From positions 1 to 47,372 of the forward strand of contig NZ_JAQRFK010000024.1 of the NCBI RefSeq assembly GCF_028598745.1: a stretch of DNA of 47,372 bases, given 5' to 3'. The notes under the pieces were generated by a model. It searched no databases, had not been told where the DNA came from, and was given only the letters and a program-made list of their open reading frames with translations. Every line of letters starts with the position of its first letter. The stretch's first letter is position 1. Source of the stretch: Xenorhabdus sp. IM139775. GTDB taxonomy: Bacteria > Pseudomonadota > Gammaproteobacteria > Enterobacterales > Enterobacteriaceae. Of this stretch, positions 37,766-46,231 are shown in pieces. Both the position numbers and the translations under genes were made by a program.

Positions 37766-38794
37766 TTACCTTAATCTATTGGCAGGATCACAGCCTTTAA
37801 TACAATCACAGGTGATGACGGGATACATTTTTTTACGGAACAGTGAGAACTTATCGCCATGCCAAATATCGTGCAGCGAATGCTCGAGGACATTGCCCAT
37901 AATATATTGCTCGGGGTTTGGCCGATACATCGTGGTATCGCAAGGATAAACGTTTCCTGTTACGGCATCAATGAATAGGGTTGTCAGTGGAATAGCACAG
38001 GCTTTTTTGCTGGAAGCGTTATAATTCCCCATTTCAGCGCGGGAATAATCTTCTTCGTTACGACCAAAAATTTCGTAGTTGGCATCCATAAATAAATGGC
38101 GTGAAATCTGTTTACTTTCCAGCAGCGTATTTATTTTCTGCATAAATACTTTAATTTGGGCCGTATTTAAAAACAGCAGGGGATAATCTTTAATCGGGAT
38201 TAGATTAACGCCATCTACGCCCAGTTCAGCCATTTTAAGCAAAAACTTATCGATAGTGTCATAATTTAGTGAAGTCACAACATGATTGACGACAATAACC
38301 GAAGCCGGTATTTCCTGCTTAATATATTTCATTGCATCATAAAGATTGTTTGTTAACCAACGAATGCCGCGTGATTCACCATTTTTTTCAGGTTCTACAT
38401 GATCAATCGAAATATAAAATTTCCTGACAAGATGGCTTTTGTTTTGTATCCGATTGAAAATCTTTTTTGATAAAGCTGTGCCATTAGTGGTAATGGAAAT
38501 CGGTGTGTTTTTATTACAATCCAGAATAGCCAGAAAATCTTTGGATAAAAAGGCTTCACCCCCATGAATATTGACTTCCTGTGGTGATAGCGCCTCCAGT
38601 TCTTGCCAGAGTTTAATCATATCTATTTGTTTATGTGCATCAATCTGAGCAGTTTGCCAGACATCGCAAAATTCACAACGTGCATTACAAATATTATTGA
38701 TACGTATAAACGCATAGTTAAGTTTAGGTACGGCAAACAGCCTTTCCGGGTCCAGGCCAATAGGATACTTCGCAATGGCGATTGTCTCTTCCAT
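37766..38794 (-). CDS. Radical SAM enzyme with SPASM-type C-terminal domain (operon gene 1)
   Basis: This protein of about 342 residues opens the operon. The core has CNARCEFCDVWQ, the CxxxCxxC [4Fe-4S]/SAM motif, then NIHGGEAFL (GGE) and ISITTNGT. The C-terminal part has C-x13-G-x4-C (from CAIPLTTLFIDAVTG to YPCD) and a final CDCIKGCD, the cysteine pattern of SPASM domains with auxiliary clusters. Known relatives modify peptides or dehydrogenate and decarboxylate carbohydrates (for example BtrN or BlsE types). ATG at 38794 has TGGA seven bases upstream; a GTG at 38806 is the alternative. No upstream gene is close, so the operon promoter should lie in 38807-39100. Confidence 0.88.
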   Translation of the reverse strand: MEETIAIAKYPIGLDPERLFAVPKLNYAFIRINNICNARCEFCDVWQTAQIDAHKQIDMIKLWQELEALSPQEVNIHGGEAFLSKDFLAILDCNKNTPISITTNGTALSKKIFNRIQNKSHLVRKFYISIDHVEPEKNGESRGIRWLTNNLYDAMKYIKQEIPASVIVVNHVVTSLNYDTIDKFLLKMAELGVDGVNLIPIKDYPLLFLNTAQIKVFMQKINTLLESKQISRHLFMDANYEIFGRNEEDYSRAEMGNYNASSKKACAIPLTTLFIDAVTGNVYPCDTTMYRPNPEQYIMGNVLEHSLHDIWHGDKFSLFRKKMYPVITCDCIKGCDPANRLR

Positions 38795-38881
38795 ATTATT
38801 TTCCACGTCATTATAAATCCAAGAGTGATAATTCTTACTGTCAATGAAAGTTAAAATAACGATAATGGGTTTTTGTTTTTA

Positions 38882-38897
38882 TAGAGTTGCGACTCTA
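38882..38897. promoter_or_regulatory. Dyad upstream of the ten-gene operon
   Basis: TAGAGTTGCGACTCTA is a perfect 6-4-6 inverted repeat about 90-100 bases upstream of the first operon gene. It has no T tract, so an operator is more likely than a terminator. No regulator gene is encoded in the operon. Confidence 0.3.
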
Positions 38898-39104
38898 CAG
38901 CAGTTTTACCTATGATCAATATCAAAAATGAGGGCGGATGATATTAATATTTGTAAATATCGCTACAAACGGAAAGGTATTGATGGGGGAACGGTATTTT
39001 GTCAGTAAATGTTACAGGTGGCGAGTACAAAACCTCACGGAGTAAGGAATCCTCATAATTTGAGTGTATGGTTAATTAACCAACCATATCATTCACAATC
39101 TAAA

Positions 39105-39302
39105 CTACCCCAACTTCCAATCACATGATATCAAGTCTTCTGGTGTTGGTTCCCAATCATACGGAAAACTTTGTTGATCATGCTTCTCAATATGGACAGG
39201 GGCACTGCTATCACTTTTAGTAGTAAGCTGTATATATTCATTTGAGGCATCCCAACTACTACGACTCACTACCTTTCCCAAATACACTGAATCAGCGCTC
39301 AT
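39105..39302 (-). CDS. Small protein resembling DUF2829/Tad2-like phage proteins, possibly a remnant
   Basis: This 65-residue frame encodes LGKVVSRSSWDASNEYIQL near the start and DWEPTPEDLISCDWKLG at the end. The pattern of V-x-R-x-x-W followed by a terminal W-x-P-(S/T)-x-x-DL-x-x-x-DW is what I remember of DUF2829 proteins, some of which (Tad2) sequester signalling nucleotides of Thoeris defence. It is slightly shorter than usual. Its ATG overlaps the TGA of an upstream frame (CCATGAGC), and the ribosome-binding site is weak. It may be translated by coupling or be part of a decayed gene. The family match is tentative. Confidence 0.4.
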   Translation of the reverse strand: MSADSVYLGKVVSRSSWDASNEYIQLTTKSDSSAPVHIEKHDQQSFPYDWEPTPEDLISCDWKLG

Positions 39303-39417
39303 GGAAGAGAACCCACGGGTGATACGCCATCAATTTCAACATCAACCTTTTTTTGTATTGGTCTGGATTGAATGGACAATTCAAGTCAGTGTTATCTAGC
39401 TTATTAATTTTAGACAT
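39292..39417 (-). pseudogene. Frameshifted small reading frame upstream of the Tad2-like ORF
   Basis: GAGGG precedes an ATG at 39417 that opens a 41-codon frame starting MSKINKLDNTDLNCPFNPDQ. At a run of seven A residues the -1 frame would instead continue as KVDVEIDGVSPVGSLP and end exactly at the TGA overlapping the next ATG. The -1 continuation looks more protein-like than the zero frame. This suggests an indel in the homopolymer, a sequencing error or, less likely, programmed slippage. No function is recognised. Confidence 0.35.
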
Positions 39418-40003
39418 AAATCCCTCACTTGTTATTGGTTAAAGTACAAGGTTATTTTATCCTACTAATAAACAGCTAGTTAATATTACTTAGGTCAGAT
39501 ATATTTATCTTAAAATAGACGGTTAATCCTAATTTAAGGGAATGAAACTCTGTTTACTTTCAGATTAACAATGTTGCACTTATTATGTTAATCCAGCTCA
39601 ATCTTTCCAGCCATAATATTATTCCTTTCAAAATATGCATTTGTTAGGGTTATTTATGTTTAGAGGAAACTATAACTGAACGATATATTTACTTATGTGG
39701 TATTGTCACTTAACATATCCATTAGATGTTGCTTTTTATGACTCGCAGCCAGAATTTCATGTATAATTAATAACGGCAATGCCTTTAATAAAAAACAATT
39801 AAATTTTAAAGTTGATGTGAATTAATTCTCTTGCTCGTATTTTTTGATTAATTATCAATAAAGGAGACGAATTGGATGTTTTATTTTTCATGTTAACCAA
39901 CTGATAACTTTTTATTGTCGCCAATGACAAAATTTCATTACTCCGTTGGCAATAAATCATTTAATGTTTTTCAACGGTATTTATTAATTTATTGAAGAAA
40001 TAA

Positions 40004-40030
40004 TTTTATCAGGGGCGGGGTCGCCCCTGA
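40004..40030 (-). terminator. Terminator of yccS
   Basis: On the minus strand CAGGGGCG / CGCCCCTG forms a perfect 8-bp GC-rich stem with the loop ACCC. It is followed by ATAAAATTATTT. It lies about 10 bases after the yccS stop codon. Confidence 0.8.
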
Positions 40031-40040
40031 AGAAAGTTTA

Positions 40041-42206
40041 TCAATGTGGCTCTTGTTCACTAATTTGCTCTTTCAAACAAATTAATTCCGGTAATAGCTC
40101 AATCAGCAATCCTATTTGTTGTAGTATCAACTGGGTTTTATTGTGACTTTCAGACGGTGCCAGATTGATTTTCTCCAGCAAATGATCCACCTCGGCTTGT
40201 AATGTATCACCATTTACCTGACCTTGTTTTAAGCCAGATTCAACATAGCAAATGGCATGATTCAGGATTTCCAATATTGCAGGATCATTGAGCTTATCGC
40301 GATGGGCGCCTAAGGCAGAAATATAGCTTAACATGGTGTGATTAAGGCACAGTAAACGGAAAGCGGCCTCTTGGGAAATACGATAGTCTTTTGGCTCTGA
40401 TGCCATATTTGAGATCACAGATGCTAGTTCAGCGTCACAATTATGGGCGTCACGACGGGCGATGCGATAATTCAGGCTGTTGCTTTTACCTTGGTGGTAT
40501 TGCCTTAAAATCGCACCCAGATAGCGGCAATTGGCTTCCATTGTTCGGGTAATCACTTGGGGTAATTGACGGAACTTCCAATCCGGCCAGATGAAACTGA
40601 CGGCAAGTAAGGCAATTCCACAACCGATGAATGTATCGATAATTCTCGGCAATGCCACTTCAAACCCTTCGCCTAATAAATTGAAACTCAGTAATACCAA
40701 TAACGTGATAAACAGTGTTGCATGGGCATATTGGCTATTGCGAAAAGCAAAGAACAGCAGGCCGGAAATAACAATCAAGACTAATTGACCTTCAATGGAA
40801 GGAACAAAATAGAGCATTGGCAGGCCAATTAAAATCCCCGCCAGTGTGCCAATAACCCGCAAGGCCAGGCGGCGGCGGGTGGCGCTGTAGTTTGGCTGGC
40901 AGACAAATAAGCTGGTTAGCAAGATCCAATAGCCCCGCTGTAAATCAAATAGCTGAATAATCGCATAGCCGGTGCACAGCAAGGCCGTCATGCGGATCGC
41001 ATGGCGGAACAGGGCGGATTTGGGTGTCAGGTTACTTTTGATCCTAACCCCGATATCCCGCCAGCCAGTGAGCGCTTCCTCAGATAATTGGGTTTCTTCT
41101 TGTTTATCTTTTGCCGAGATATGTTGGGAAAGGAGGTATTGATCCGAACCCAGCCCGGCTAATTGGGCATCAATGGCACGTAAGTTTTTCAATAAATTAT
41201 CGAATGCCATTATCTTAGCATCCGTGCCTTGCTGGTTTTTTAAACGCTCAATGGAACTTTCAAGATAGCTGAATGCGTTTTCAAACCGAGGATTATGTTG
41301 ATATTTCTCACGCAGGATAATTGATTGTGAAACTTGCTCACATGCCCTGGCTTGCATCGAAAGCAATCGCTGAACGCGGAACATGATATCGCTGTGACGG
41401 AACACTTCCCTCAGTTTTTGATACTGAATATGAGATGAACTGGCGCGTTCATGGATATCTTGAGCGACAAAATAATAATGCAACGTATGGCGCGTACCCC
41501 GTTGTCCTCTATCGCCCCTTAAACGATTTAACAAAGAACTCTTGGCCTGATTGAGCGTGGTGACTAGCGCACGATTCGCCATCGCAACATCAAATACCGT
41601 TTGTTTATATTCCTCAACTTCGGCATCGGGATCAAACAGGCTGGTTTTCGCATAGAGATAGGCTGAAAGTTGCTGGTAACAGCGTGCCAGATTTTCTTGC
41701 AAGGGACGAATAGGAAATAATAAATGGCCGGTTAATGTCAGTAAGTTATACCAGATTGCGCCAATAAGCAGTAATAACGGCTGTTGATACCAGAGAGGAA
41801 AAATTGACGAACCAAGCATGGTATAAATGGCAATAAGCAAAGCACCAAAGGCGATGGTGGCGTAACGTTGCCCCAATGCCCCAAGCAGGATAAAGCCACA
41901 AGTGGACAGGGCTAAACCGAGCATAAAAAGCCACGGATACGGAAACAGCAGGGTAATAGAGGCGGAAGCAATAAAGAAAGAAATTAAGGTAATCGTGAGG
42001 TTGCGCAGGCGTCCAACCAGACGGTCATCCAGATCGGTCAAGGCTGCCGCAACAACCCCCAACAGCAACGGAATCGTTATTTTAAGTTCTTCCCCTAATA
42101 GCCAAGGAATAAGTGTGGTTCCTGTTAGTGCAATGAATATACGGATATAATAGAGGGTGTGACTGTTATACAGAAAATGGCGGGAGTTGGATAAAACCGT
42201 TCGCAC
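40041..42206 (-). CDS. yccS: Inner-membrane protein YccS (FUSC family)
   Basis: This 721-residue membrane protein has two blocks of about six membrane helices (about residues 20-150 and 395-525) separated by a large cytosolic helical region, the YccS/YhfK arrangement. Conserved stretches include AALTDLDDRLVGRLRNL, LGQRYATIAFGALLIAIYTM, GDRGQRGTRHTLHYYFVAQD and LLTSLFVCQPNYSATRRRL. The family is related to aromatic acid efflux proteins such as AaeB; the substrate is unknown. Translation appears to start at GTG (42206) after AGGGG. In E. coli yccF follows yccS; here it is absent. Confidence 0.93.
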   Translation of the reverse strand: MRTVLSNSRHFLYNSHTLYYIRIFIALTGTTLIPWLLGEELKITIPLLLGVVAAALTDLDDRLVGRLRNLTITLISFFIASASITLLFPYPWLFMLGLALSTCGFILLGALGQRYATIAFGALLIAIYTMLGSSIFPLWYQQPLLLLIGAIWYNLLTLTGHLLFPIRPLQENLARCYQQLSAYLYAKTSLFDPDAEVEEYKQTVFDVAMANRALVTTLNQAKSSLLNRLRGDRGQRGTRHTLHYYFVAQDIHERASSSHIQYQKLREVFRHSDIMFRVQRLLSMQARACEQVSQSIILREKYQHNPRFENAFSYLESSIERLKNQQGTDAKIMAFDNLLKNLRAIDAQLAGLGSDQYLLSQHISAKDKQEETQLSEEALTGWRDIGVRIKSNLTPKSALFRHAIRMTALLCTGYAIIQLFDLQRGYWILLTSLFVCQPNYSATRRRLALRVIGTLAGILIGLPMLYFVPSIEGQLVLIVISGLLFFAFRNSQYAHATLFITLLVLLSFNLLGEGFEVALPRIIDTFIGCGIALLAVSFIWPDWKFRQLPQVITRTMEANCRYLGAILRQYHQGKSNSLNYRIARRDAHNCDAELASVISNMASEPKDYRISQEAAFRLLCLNHTMLSYISALGAHRDKLNDPAILEILNHAICYVESGLKQGQVNGDTLQAEVDHLLEKINLAPSESHNKTQLILQQIGLLIELLPELICLKEQISEQEPH

Positions 42207-42272
42207 AAAATACCCCTAACAACATTTACGTGATGAAGTAGTTCAACAATTTTCAGGTACGGTGCCACGACA

Positions 42273-44339
42273 ATGGAACTAAAATCAACACAAATCGGCC
42301 AACGTCTCGCTCAACACCCTTATAATCGGGTGCGTCTACTTAATGCTGGTATTGAAGTTAGCGGTGACAAACACCAGTACCTTATTCCATTTAATCAATT
42401 AATTGCTATTCAGTGTAGGCGAGGGATTGTTTGGGGGGAACTGGAATTTGAATTGCCAGAAAGCAAAGTGGTTCGTCTGCACGGCACGGAATGGCAGCAA
42501 ACACAACATTTTTACCATTACTTATTAAAGGAATGGCAAAAATGGAGCTTCGAGATGAGTGATGTCAGTGCAGATGTTTTGGCGGCGCAAGTCAATGAAA
42601 TCGCTAAAATCAAACAACAAAATCGCTGGCTGAAAACCGAAGACTTAGCGTCTGTGCGGCAACAAATCGAGGAAACCTTTCAGGCTTTGCCTTTGCCATT
42701 ACAACGGATTGCGCAATTTGAAAATTGTCGTGACGATTATAGGATTTGTCTGGATTGGTTAGATAAGGGTGAACAAACCATTCAAACCCTGAACCAACAA
42801 TGGGTTGAACACATGCTGGTGCAATATCGACAATGCTTCCAGACATTTTTCCAATCAACAGAAACGTCGCCACTTAATCGTTCCCAGTGTCAGGCCGTGA
42901 TTAATGGGGAACAAAGTATTCTGGTATTAGCCGGGGCGGGCAGTGGAAAAACCGCTGTTTTGGTTGCGCGCGCTGGCTGGTTATTGTTACGCCAACAAGC
43001 ACTTCCTGAACAAATTTTATTGTTGGCTTTTGATAGTCCGTCTGCCGACGAAATGAATGAACGCATTCAGGCTCGTCTGGCAACAAAAGAAATAAAAGCC
43101 AACCCATTTCATGCCTTGGCATTGCATATTATTCAGCAAGGCAGCAATAAGTCACCGAAAATAAGTGCGCTGGAAACTGATGCCCAAAAGCGCCGTGATT
43201 TTCTTATTCAGGAATGGCAAAAACAGTGCAGGGAAAAAAAAGCTCAGGCTAAAGGTTGGCGGGAATGGTTGAATGAAGAATTGGATTGGCAATTACCCGA
43301 AGGTGAATATTGGCATGATGAGTCATTGACGACTCGCTTATCGGTGCGTCTGGAACGTTGGCTGGAGCTAATGCGTATGTATGGCGGCAGTCAAAAAGAG
43401 ATGATTGAACAGGCACCTGCTACTTATAGTGATGTATTACAGAAACATCTGCGACTTATGGCACCTTTGTTGAAAGCCTGGAAATCCGCATTGAAATCGG
43501 AAGGGGCAGTTGATTTTTCCGGCTTGATCCATCAGGCCGTGAATATCTTACAGAAAGGGCGATTTATCAGTCCGTGGAAACATATTTTGGTGGATGAGTT
43601 TCAAGATATTTCTCCCTTGAGAATGAAATTATTAACTGAATTAAAAGCACAAAATAAGCGAAGCCATCTCTTTGCGGTGGGCGATGATTGTCAGGCAATC
43701 TATCGCTTTAGCGGGGCTGAATTAACGATAACAACGGCATTTTCCACTTATTTTGGCAAAGAGGTGACATATACATTGGATACGACTTATCGTTTCAATG
43801 ACCGCATTGGGGAAATAGCCAACCGATTCGTCCAACAAAATCCTCATCAATTAAAGAAACCGCTCAATAGCCTGATAAAAGGGAATAAAAAAGCGGTGGT
43901 CATTTTACCGCAGGAGCAATTGGAAGCATTGCTTAATAAAATGAGTGGTTATGTTCCTCAGCAGGAAACCATTTTATTATTGGCGCGCTATCACTATCTC
44001 AAACCTGAATTATTGAAAAAAGCACCTACCCGCTGGCCAAATTTGAACATTGAATTTATGACAATTCATGCCGCTAAAGGGCAGCAAGCGGATTATGTCA
44101 TTATTTTGGGATTGCAGCAGGGCAAAGACGCTTTTCCGGCACCAGAAAGAGGATCCGCGATAGAGCAGGTTTTATTGCCGCAACCTGAGGATTTCCCTGA
44201 TGCACAAGAGCGTCGTCTTTTATACGTCGCATTGACGCGGGCAAAAAAGCAAGTTTGGTTAATGCAGGAGCCGAAAAACCCATCGATTTTTATTCATCAA
44301 TTGGTGCAATTGGGTGTTCCGATCCAGCGTAAGCCCTGA
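42273..44339 (+). CDS. helD: DNA helicase IV
   Basis: This 688-residue superfamily 1A 3'-5' DNA helicase is linked to recombination in E. coli. Motif I, VLAGAGSGKTAVL, is at about residues 219-231. Motif II is VDEFQDISP. Motif III lies in GDDCQAIYRFSGA, motif IV near DTTYRFNDRIGEIAN, motif V in FMTIHAAKGQQADYVI and motif VI in LYVALTRAKKQVWL. The N-terminal 190 residues hold the HelD-specific domain. It diverges from yccS with 66 bases between. In E. coli mgsA and yccT follow helD, but here yccU is next. Confidence 0.95.
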   Translation: MELKSTQIGQRLAQHPYNRVRLLNAGIEVSGDKHQYLIPFNQLIAIQCRRGIVWGELEFELPESKVVRLHGTEWQQTQHFYHYLLKEWQKWSFEMSDVSADVLAAQVNEIAKIKQQNRWLKTEDLASVRQQIEETFQALPLPLQRIAQFENCRDDYRICLDWLDKGEQTIQTLNQQWVEHMLVQYRQCFQTFFQSTETSPLNRSQCQAVINGEQSILVLAGAGSGKTAVLVARAGWLLLRQQALPEQILLLAFDSPSADEMNERIQARLATKEIKANPFHALALHIIQQGSNKSPKISALETDAQKRRDFLIQEWQKQCREKKAQAKGWREWLNEELDWQLPEGEYWHDESLTTRLSVRLERWLELMRMYGGSQKEMIEQAPATYSDVLQKHLRLMAPLLKAWKSALKSEGAVDFSGLIHQAVNILQKGRFISPWKHILVDEFQDISPLRMKLLTELKAQNKRSHLFAVGDDCQAIYRFSGAELTITTAFSTYFGKEVTYTLDTTYRFNDRIGEIANRFVQQNPHQLKKPLNSLIKGNKKAVVILPQEQLEALLNKMSGYVPQQETILLLARYHYLKPELLKKAPTRWPNLNIEFMTIHAAKGQQADYVIILGLQQGKDAFPAPERGSAIEQVLLPQPEDFPDAQERRLLYVALTRAKKQVWLMQEPKNPSIFIHQLVQLGVPIQRKP

Positions 44340-44392
44340 GCGTAAAAAACGCAGGTTGAAAAACAAATAACACAAGGGATAGGGGAGATTAA

Positions 44393-44806
44393 ATGAACGA
44401 TCAAGATATCGCAAATATACTGGGAAAGGTTGAAACCATCGCATTAGTCGGAGCGAGTGAGAAAACCGATCGCCCAAGTTATAAGGTCATGAAATACTTA
44501 TTGGATCAGGGATATACCGTTATTCCTGTTAGCCCCAGACTGGCAGGGAAAACTTTACTGAACCAGCCTGTCGTGAGTCAATTATCTGAGATCAAACAGC
44601 CCATTGACATGGTTGATGTCTTTCGTAATGCGGACGTTGTCTATGGCGTTGCACAGGAAGCTATCGCCATTGGTGCCAAAGTGCTTTGGCTGCAACAAGG
44701 CGTGATCAATGAAGAAGCCAAATTATTGGCAGAAAACGCAGGGCTAAATGTTGTGATGGATCGTTGTCCCAAAATTGAAATCCCGCGCTTGGGGCTGGAA
44801 AAGTAA
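44393..44806 (+). CDS. yccU: CoA-binding domain protein YccU
   Basis: This 137-residue single-domain protein has the CoA-binding Rossmann fold of succinyl-CoA synthetase alpha. The nucleotide-loop motif TIALVGASEKTDRPSYKVMKYL is near the N-terminus. GYTVIPVSPRLAGKTLL, IDMVDVFRNADVV and NVVMDRCPKIE follow. The function in E. coli is not established. GGGGAGATTAA precedes the start. A hairpin (44808-44841) follows the stop and separates it from convergent hspQ. Confidence 0.92.
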   Translation: MNDQDIANILGKVETIALVGASEKTDRPSYKVMKYLLDQGYTVIPVSPRLAGKTLLNQPVVSQLSEIKQPIDMVDVFRNADVVYGVAQEAIAIGAKVLWLQQGVINEEAKLLAENAGLNVVMDRCPKIEIPRLGLEK

Positions 44807-44807
44807 A

Positions 44808-44841
44808 TAAGGCGGCGATGGGTGAATGATTCACCACCTTA
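44808..44841. terminator. Hairpin between yccU and hspQ
   Basis: TAAGG / CCTTA encloses an inner palindrome GGTGAAT-G-ATTCACC. The structure is bulged and has no T tract, so it is only a possible shared terminator. Confidence 0.4.
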
Positions 44842-44874
44842 CGGTTATGATGGGAATAACGGTAATAAAAGTAC

Positions 44875-45192
44875 TTAATTTCGTAGTCGCGGAGCTTGTA
44901 ATTGACTGCGGATAGATTCGGCCAACTCATCCAGAGAAGATTGTTCTGGGTGCTCATCCGATGTTTCGTAAGTCAATTGAGCTTCTGCCAAATAAGTATG
45001 GATAGGTTGTCCATCGTCATCTTCCATTACCACGTGATACCACGGCGCAGAACGTAAGGTAGCATTAGATGCAATATCATTTTCCTGCGGTTGCTCCAAA
45101 GAATATTCTGCATCAATATCTACAATAACACCCAAGTAACCCAGCAACTTATGTCGTACTTGCTGGCCGATACCGAACTTGCTGGCGATCAT
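44875..45192 (-). CDS. hspQ: Heat shock protein HspQ
   Basis: This 105-residue hemimethylated-DNA-binding/YccV-like protein is a heat-shock factor that enhances Lon specificity and affects DnaA stability in E. coli. The start [21 protein letters not shown] at 45192 follows GGAGGTGAC; the adjacent ATG at 45195 is the alternative. The conserved [20 protein letters not shown] and DEHPEQ are near identical to E. coli, as is the end LQAPRLRN. The longer open frame to 45306 is promoter DNA. A sigma-32-like promoter is visible upstream. Confidence 0.95.
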   Translation of the reverse strand: MIASKFGIGQQVRHKLLGYLGVIVDIDAEYSLEQPQENDIASNATLRSAPWYHVVMEDDDGQPIHTYLAEAQLTYETSDEHPEQSSLDELAESIRSQLQAPRLRN

Positions 45193-45228
45193 CATAGTCA
45201 CCTCCAAAGAAACTTTGCAATGACTCTT

Positions 45229-45256
45229 ATATAAGGACAGTAAGGTAAATTTCAAG
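45229..45256 (-). promoter_or_regulatory. Sigma-32-like promoter of hspQ
   Basis: On the minus strand CTTGAAA (45250-45256) is followed, after 13 bases, by CCTTATAT (45229-45236). The first element is a full match to the sigma-32 -35 box and the second matches six of eight positions of CCCCATNT. It lies about 35 bases upstream of the hspQ start. Confidence 0.7.
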
Positions 45257-45423
45257 CGCACACCCGGTAGCGGTAGCCGGAATTTCTGCATGATTTTTGA
45301 AACCAAGATGATATGTGACCGTCACCGCATAATTTCAGGTTAGCTGTTGCGTATATAAAATACAATATCAAAAGTGGGATTAGCGTTTTTAAAGTTCTTA
45401 CTATTTTATCTGGGGGGAATGTA

Positions 45424-45705
45424 ATGATGACTAAATACAGCGTTACTATTTATGTATACGGAAGAGTACAGGGAGTTGGATTCCGTTATCACACTTACCG
45501 TTGGGCAAAGAAAAACAAGCTGGTGGGCTATGTCCGCAATAGGGATGACGGAAGTGTTAAAATCGTCGCGTGTGGCAATGATGCGCAAATCAAAATGTTA
45601 ACCCATTGGTTGGAGCAGGGAGGGCCACCGGGTGCCAAAATAGACCATTTTCAATCGCAGTTTGGTGAAACAGAAGCGATGAATGATTTTAGCATCCGCC
45701 ATTAG
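45424..45705 (+). CDS. acyP: Acylphosphatase
   Basis: This 93-residue enzyme hydrolyses acyl phosphates such as 1,3-bisphosphoglycerate. The phosphate-binding loop YGRVQGVGFRYHTYRWA (about residues 12-28) holds the essential arginine. The catalytic asparagine is in YVRNRDDGSV. A conserved GGPPGAK follows near the C-terminus. GGGGGGAA precedes tandem ATGs at 45424 and 45427, and either may be used. In E. coli rlmI lies between hspQ and this gene (yccX); it is missing here. Confidence 0.94.
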   Translation: MMTKYSVTIYVYGRVQGVGFRYHTYRWAKKNKLVGYVRNRDDGSVKIVACGNDAQIKMLTHWLEQGGPPGAKIDHFQSQFGETEAMNDFSIRH

Positions 45706-45720
45706 CGACGGATGAATCGG

Positions 45721-46050
45721 TCAAATACATTTAACGGGTTTGGGAAGGCCTGCAATTTTAGTTGCTTGTTTTGCCGGCCCTTTGGGAAATAGGCGATAGA
45801 GGTAGCGGCTATTCCCTTGTTCCTCACCATATTTTTGCGAAATCGCTTTGACCAACATACGAATAGCGGGTGAAGTATTAAATTCTTCATAGAATTCACG
45901 TACAAAACGTATCACTTCCCAATGCTGTTCAGTCAGAGTGATAGCCTCTTGCTCCGCAATAACAGGAGCCATGGCTTCTTGCCAATCACGGTAATCTTTT
46001 AGATAACCTTGTGCATCCGTTTCGATTTCACGACCTTCAAATACCAACAT
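45721..46050 (-). CDS. tusE: tRNA 2-thiouridine synthesis sulfur carrier TusE
   Basis: This 109-residue DsrC-family protein accepts persulfide sulfur from TusBCD and passes it to MnmA for 2-thiouridine at the wobble base of tRNA. The conserved penultimate cysteine that carries the sulfur is in the C-terminal [27 protein letters not shown] and the helical core match the family. It is convergent with acyP, only 15 bases apart. In E. coli yccA follows toward serT; here tRNA-Ser comes next. Confidence 0.95.
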   Translation of the reverse strand: MLVFEGREIETDAQGYLKDYRDWQEAMAPVIAEQEAITLTEQHWEVIRFVREFYEEFNTSPAIRMLVKAISQKYGEEQGNSRYLYRLFPKGPAKQATKIAGLPKPVKCI

Positions 46051-46190
46051 AACTTTTTACCATCCAATAACGATGGCCGCAATTTAGCAAAAATCACCAC
46101 GATTCCCAAGAAAGATCCCCAAAAATGCTGAATAAGTAGACCAACAGGCAGTGTTGTGAGTAAATTAACGGCAGTCAAACAGATAAACGC

Positions 46191-46219
46191 TTTACATTGA
46201 GAACAGTGATGTTTATAGT
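46191..46219 (+). promoter_or_regulatory. Sigma-70 promoter of tRNA-Ser
   Basis: TTTACA (46191-46196) and TATAGT (46214-46219) are separated by exactly 17 bases. The start site would fall about 6 bases before the mature tRNA. The GCTCGAC stretch after -10 is a GC-rich discriminator typical of stable RNA promoters. Confidence 0.75.
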
Positions 46220-46231
46220 GCTCGACATCGC

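Larger units (their letters stand above)
38807..40040. other. AT-rich gap between the operon and yccS, with small reading frames
   Basis: About 1.2 kb separates the operon start from the end of yccS. It should contain the operon promoter, a 6-bp dyad TAGAGT-TGCG-ACTCTA at 38882-38897, and two small overlapping frames at 39105-39417. The yccS terminator ends the gap. From about 39,430 to 40,000 I see no gene, RNA or repeat; the base composition is strongly AT-rich. Confidence 0.65.

Noticed and set aside
27894-38806. Surface polysaccharide (O-antigen or capsule) locus
   Set aside because: Aminotransferase and glycosyltransferase genes fit, but there is no flippase of the Wzx type, no polymerase and only one glycosyltransferase; radical SAM, ATP-grasp and GNAT fusions fit small-molecule synthesis better. 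Not fully excluded.
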